NCBI RefSeq assembly: GCF_900100185.1
Contig: NZ_FNEN01000007.1
Coordinates: 91,939 to 155,938 of the forward strand
From: Natribacillus halophilus
Lineage (GTDB): Bacteria > Bacillota > Bacilli > Bacillales > Marinococcaceae
DNA length: 64,000 nt
Direction of reading: 5' to 3'
This document shows positions 60,921-64,000 of this stretch, piece after piece. A model generated the notes under the pieces. The model saw nothing but the letters and a program-made list of their open reading frames with translations, was not told the DNA's origin and searched no databases. The position numbers and the translations under genes were made by a program. Each line of letters starts with the position of its first letter. The stretch's first letter is position 1.

Positions 60921-61970
60921 ATGGATACTGATCTATTAATTATAGGCGGTGGCCCTGCTGGGTTACATGCGGCAAATACAGTGGGGCAGTATGGAATACG
61001 AACGGTCATTGTAGAAGAATCCAATGCTTTGGGTGGCTTATTACGCCAACAAGTTCACTATATCAACGATTTGCCTCGCGAATTTAAGGCACAGACAGGT
61101 CAAAATCTATCCGAATATTTCATCGGTAATTTATCTGACCAGTGTACAGTGTTACTAAACCATATATTTACAGGAGTTTATAAAGATGGTCGGCTCGGCA
61201 TTGCTAATCAGGAAACCGTTATACCTATTCGTGCTAAACGGGTCTTAATAGCAACTGGTGCAGCAGAAGAAACGATGATTTTCCCAGGGTGGACATTACC
61301 GGGAGTGATTAGTGTCGGTGCTGGACAGATCCTCCACCATCGAGAGGGGGTTCTCCCAGGAAAGAAGGCAGTAATTCTTGGTTCGAGTGAACCGGCTCTA
61401 TCCCTGTCTATGGACTTATTTGATAAGGGGAGTGATGTTGCTATCGTTGATGGGGGGAGTGAGATAAGCTGCGGAAACCAGCAGTTGCTTGATGAAATCG
61501 TAACAAAAAATATCCCGATTTACTTTGAAGCTTTCAATCTTGAGGCGCTCGGAACAGATGAAGTTGAGAAACTTGTTTTTCAACAGTCATCTGGAAACGA
61601 GAAGAAACTCGAAACCGATGTCGTTTGTATTGGCGGTGAATATTCTCCGATATTAGAAAGCTTCGAAATACTTGATTGCAAATTCACTTATGCAGAGAAA
61701 TTGGGTGGTTGGCTACCCCAATATGATCACACTTTAAAAACAAGTGTAAATCATGTTTTTGCAGCTGGTAATTGCGCTGGAATTACATCTATGTCAGGTA
61801 TTCTTCTAACAGCTGAAATTGCTAGCTTAAATGTAGTGCATGAGTTAATGAATGAACAAATCCAAGAGCAGGTTGAGTCATTGTGGGAAGAGCTGATCAA
61901 TATCGAAGATTCTTCATTTTTGCCTTCCTTTCATTCACGTAAGGATATCATTGCAGAGGCTTATACTTAG
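60921..61970 (+). CDS. FAD/NAD(P)-dependent oxidoreductase subunit (HcnB-like)
   Basis: A 349-residue flavoprotein with the FAD motif LIIGGGPAGLHAAN at the N-terminus, ATGAAEETMIFPGWTLPGV and an NAD-site-like AVILGSSEPALSLS. It corresponds to the HcnB-like alpha subunit but lacks the C-terminal cysteine-rich domain, which is encoded separately by the next gene. It starts with ATG 7 nt after AAGGAGGAG and overlaps nothing. Probable partner of the DAO-type subunit at 62305. Confidence 0.88.
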   Translation: MDTDLLIIGGGPAGLHAANTVGQYGIRTVIVEESNALGGLLRQQVHYINDLPREFKAQTGQNLSEYFIGNLSDQCTVLLNHIFTGVYKDGRLGIANQETVIPIRAKRVLIATGAAEETMIFPGWTLPGVISVGAGQILHHREGVLPGKKAVILGSSEPALSLSMDLFDKGSDVAIVDGGSEISCGNQQLLDEIVTKNIPIYFEAFNLEALGTDEVEKLVFQQSSGNEKKLETDVVCIGGEYSPILESFEILDCKFTYAEKLGGWLPQYDHTLKTSVNHVFAAGNCAGITSMSGILLTAEIASLNVVHELMNEQIQEQVESLWEELINIEDSSFLPSFHSRKDIIAEAYT

Positions 61971-61982
61971 GGAGGTGAAATT

Positions 61983-62315
61983 ATGAAAGGGTCTACAATC
62001 GTGTGTCGTTGTGAAGAGATTACTGCATATGAGATACAAACAGCCATTCATATGGGAGCGGAAACTTTCGATGATGTAAAGCGCATTACTCGTTGTGGAA
62101 TGGGTTATTGTCAGGGGAAGATATGCATGAATCCCGTTCGCAGGTTGATTGCACAAGAAAAAAACGTGTCGCTCCATGATATCCCCCTTCCGCGAATGAG
62201 GATGCCTTTACGGATGATGAGAATGGACGTGTTAGCTACTTCATCGTCAGCATCTACCATACAATCGATATTAAAGGAAGCCACAGCAAAAGTAGGTGAA
62301 GAAGATGACCAATGA
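61983..62315 (+). CDS. BFD-like [2Fe-2S]-binding protein
   Basis: A 110-residue protein with the BFD-type cluster motif C-x-C (VCRCEEI, residues 8-10) and C-x4-C in TRCGMGYCQGKIC. In most homologues this domain is the C-terminal part of the HcnB-like subunit; here it is a free gene between the two flavoprotein subunits. The roughly 60-residue C-terminal tail is Met/Arg-rich. Its last 11 nt overlap the next gene. Confidence 0.85.
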   Translation: MKGSTIVCRCEEITAYEIQTAIHMGAETFDDVKRITRCGMGYCQGKICMNPVRRLIAQEKNVSLHDIPLPRMRMPLRMMRMDVLATSSSASTIQSILKEATAKVGEEDDQ

Positions 62316-63393
62316 TTATGATATCATCATTATCGGCTCTGGGGTGATCGGCGCAAGTATTGCTTATTATCTCTCGAAGCGTCCTCGACAAAATATTCTG
62401 GTCATTGATAAAGGTTTTCCGCTCACAGGCACATCAGGTGCTACACAAGCATGGGTGTTTGCCCATAATAAAACGCCGGGATCATATGGGAAACTGAGTA
62501 TGTTAAGCGCGCAACTGTATCCATCATTGCAAGCGGAAATCGGTGATATTGAATATAAGCGAACAGGTGGAATTGTTCCCTTCTTTGACGAGGATGATTG
62601 GGTGAAAGCCGAACACCTTGTTAAAGAACAATCAAAAGCAGGATTGGACGTACAAGTGCTGAACCGGACGCAGACACTGGAAAAAGAACCTAAGCTTTCG
62701 GCAAAGATTAAAGGATCAACGTACAGCCCAATTGACGGAAACGTAAACCCTTTTTTGCTTGTAGAAAAATATGTGCGGGCGTTCCAAAGAAATGATGTTG
62801 ATGTTTCTTTTTACAATGCAGTAACGGCCATTGATCATAGCGATGAACAAGTAACCGTGACAACGGAAAAAGGTATATTCAGTGGAGAAAAGATTGTCTT
62901 TGCTGGAGGGCCATGGACAGAACATTTAGGAAATATGCTTGATGTGCAAGTTCCGGTAAACCTAGTGAGAGGACAGATCCTCGTCACAGAGCCACTGCAG
63001 CCAATTATTACACATACACTTGGTGGTATGCGACAAATGGATAATGGAGTGGTGTTAATTGGAAATTCAAGCGAGAAGCATATTGGTTTGGATCGCAGAA
63101 CAACGCTGGATGTGATTCAGCATACAGCAAAAATGGGGATTGATTTCGTTCCCGAGCTCAAGAAGGCACATATTTTACGATCATTTGCAGGAACGAGACT
63201 TGTTCCCTATGATGGTTTGCCGATTCTAGGGACAATGCCTTGCATGAAAAATGTATACATTGCGGCTATGCATAGTGGTGTCACGTTATCACCGCTAGTT
63301 GGTAAAGTGATGTCAGAATTGATCTTTGACGGAGAAGCAAGCATCGATATCGACGGTTATGATATTCGCAGGTTTAATAAAATAAAGCCATGA
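62305..63393 (+). CDS. FAD-dependent amine/amino-acid oxidoreductase (DAO family, HcnC-like)
   Basis: A 362-residue DAO-fold flavoprotein. FAD motif IIIGSGVIGASIAYYLS, GTSGATQAWVFAHNK, and the C-terminal FAGTRLVPYDGLPILGTMP and AAMHSGVTLSPLVGK motifs as in glycine/sarcosine oxidase and HcnC. It would oxidise the C-N bond of an amino acid or amine and hand electrons through the Fe-S subunits. Start is the ATG after AGGTGAAGAAG, overlapping the preceding gene, so subunits are made together. Which substrate (proline derivative, opine, glycine) cannot be told. Confidence 0.9.
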   Translation: MTNDYDIIIIGSGVIGASIAYYLSKRPRQNILVIDKGFPLTGTSGATQAWVFAHNKTPGSYGKLSMLSAQLYPSLQAEIGDIEYKRTGGIVPFFDEDDWVKAEHLVKEQSKAGLDVQVLNRTQTLEKEPKLSAKIKGSTYSPIDGNVNPFLLVEKYVRAFQRNDVDVSFYNAVTAIDHSDEQVTVTTEKGIFSGEKIVFAGGPWTEHLGNMLDVQVPVNLVRGQILVTEPLQPIITHTLGGMRQMDNGVVLIGNSSEKHIGLDRRTTLDVIQHTAKMGIDFVPELKKAHILRSFAGTRLVPYDGLPILGTMPCMKNVYIAAMHSGVTLSPLVGKVMSELIFDGEASIDIDGYDIRRFNKIKP

Positions 63394-63683
63394 TTATAAA
63401 AGAACTTCATAAATTATGAGATTATTTTAGAAGAGTAAATCTAAAATAATCTCCTCTCAGAATTTGAAGAAGTGCCAAAAGTTCTAATGAATTATCCTAT
63501 ACCGCGATATTTTATCTAATATGTAAAACATAAAAAAATTCAAATCAATCGTAATTCCCAGTATAAGATCGAACGAAATTAAAAACGCCTGCAGGAGTAA
63601 ATCCCATTAGGTGGGTGAAAATACCCTTGTAGCACCAGCTTTAGTCAATTCCAAAAACTAATAATATGTAAGGGGGAATTAAA

Positions 63684-64000
63684 TTGGATGCTGTAACTGC
63701 AATAATTTTAAGTTCGATGGTAATGTTGGGTATGGGAATAGCGGTTTCATTTTGGGTAGCAAGAAGAGCAGATAGTGAAACATGGAGCGTGGGAGGAAGA
63801 TCCCTGCCAATGTATGTAATAGCAGGCACTCAGTTTGCAACTGGTATGGGTGGAGGTGTCTTAGTAGCTCATGTAGGGATTGGGTATGGAGGTGGTTGGT
63901 CAGCAATTACCTATAATGTGTTATACTCCATTGGCGTTGTGCTCCTCGTATTACTTGCCAGCTGGCTTAAAAAGCATAACTTTACTACGCTTCCAAATAT
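63684..64000 (+). CDS. SSS-family sodium:solute symporter (partial, runs off the window)
   Basis: Only the first 105 codons are present. TTG start after AAGGGGGAATTAAA; the N-terminus MDAVTAIILSSMVMLGMGIA is a membrane helix, followed by RADSETWSVGGRSLPMYVIA, the SSS-family loop after helix 1, and GTQFATGMGGGVLVAHVGIG in helix 2. It probably imports the substrate of the flavoprotein complex just upstream. The preceding 290 bp (63394-63683) contain no gene I can support. Confidence 0.85.
   Translation, partial: MDAVTAIILSSMVMLGMGIAVSFWVARRADSETWSVGGRSLPMYVIAGTQFATGMGGGVLVAHVGIGYGGGWSAITYNVLYSIGVVLLVLLASWLKKHNFTTLPN

Noticed and set aside
63580-63670. Riboswitch before the SSS symporter
   Set aside because: A GC-richer patch with GGTGGGT...ACCC pairing is visible in an AT-rich leader, but it matches no riboswitch consensus I know.

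Overview
The window looks like chromosome from a moderately halophilic or alkaliphilic member of the Bacillaceae. Its first 28 kb follow the Bacillus subtilis yrv/yrr order (6S RNA region, rarA, cymR, a cysteine desulfurase, mnmA, yrrB, recD2, yrrI, alaS, yrzL, ruvX, yrzB, mltG, trmR, greA, yrrS, mtnN, yrhC). Secreted and extracytoplasmic domains (MltG, YrrS, the TAXI binding protein) are very acidic, as expected for salt-adapted Gram-positives. All calls come from reading the sequence; no database search was run.

Layout. 1-9.5 kb: 6S RNA, sporulation regulator rsfA (minus), then sulfur/tRNA-thiolation and DNA-repair genes. 9.5-9.95 kb: a tandem array of exactly 52-bp units. 10-18.4 kb: yrrI, then a proline-catabolism operon (putC, putB, a HAD hydrolase, a 34-residue membrane peptide, putP) behind a near-perfect sigma-54 promoter, with its PAS-AAA-Fis activator next door. 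18.5-27 kb: an alanine T-box and alaS through yrhC. 27-32.7 kb: a Nudix hydrolase, an S9 peptidase, an Rpn-type nuclease whose C-terminal segment has its own start site and is duplicated as a separate gene, and a CwlC-like amidase. 32.7-40.2 kb: a nucleotide-sugar and glycosyltransferase cluster. 40.4-43.6 kb: two small DUF2642-like proteins, a GAF protein and a TAXI lipoprotein. 43.9-44.9 kb: a PD-(D/E)XK gene broken by a 127-bp hairpin-rich insertion and a frameshift.

45-49.2 kb: a MocR/GabR regulator divergent from gabT-gabD. From about 49.2 kb the DNA becomes clearly more AT-rich and carries catabolic and transport genes: an amidohydrolase, an M20 amidase, a BCCT carrier, an agmatinase-family ureohydrolase, an ornithine-cyclodeaminase homologue, a GltS-type symporter, an RpiR regulator, and a GntR-controlled operon for a multi-subunit (HcnABC-like) amine or amino-acid dehydrogenase with an SSS symporter that runs off the window. 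An adjoining gabT/gabD, a guanidino-hydrolase and several carriers suggest use of nitrogenous compatible solutes or amino-acid derivatives as carbon and nitrogen sources.

The main surprises are structural. Four intergenic arrays share a 51-52-bp period built from small inverted repeats although their sequences differ. The Rpn gene has an intragenic start and a free-standing copy of the same 66-residue product. A probable non-autonomous hairpin element sits inside a nuclease gene. The gab operator/promoter module recurs 9 kb away with exactly conserved internal spacing.
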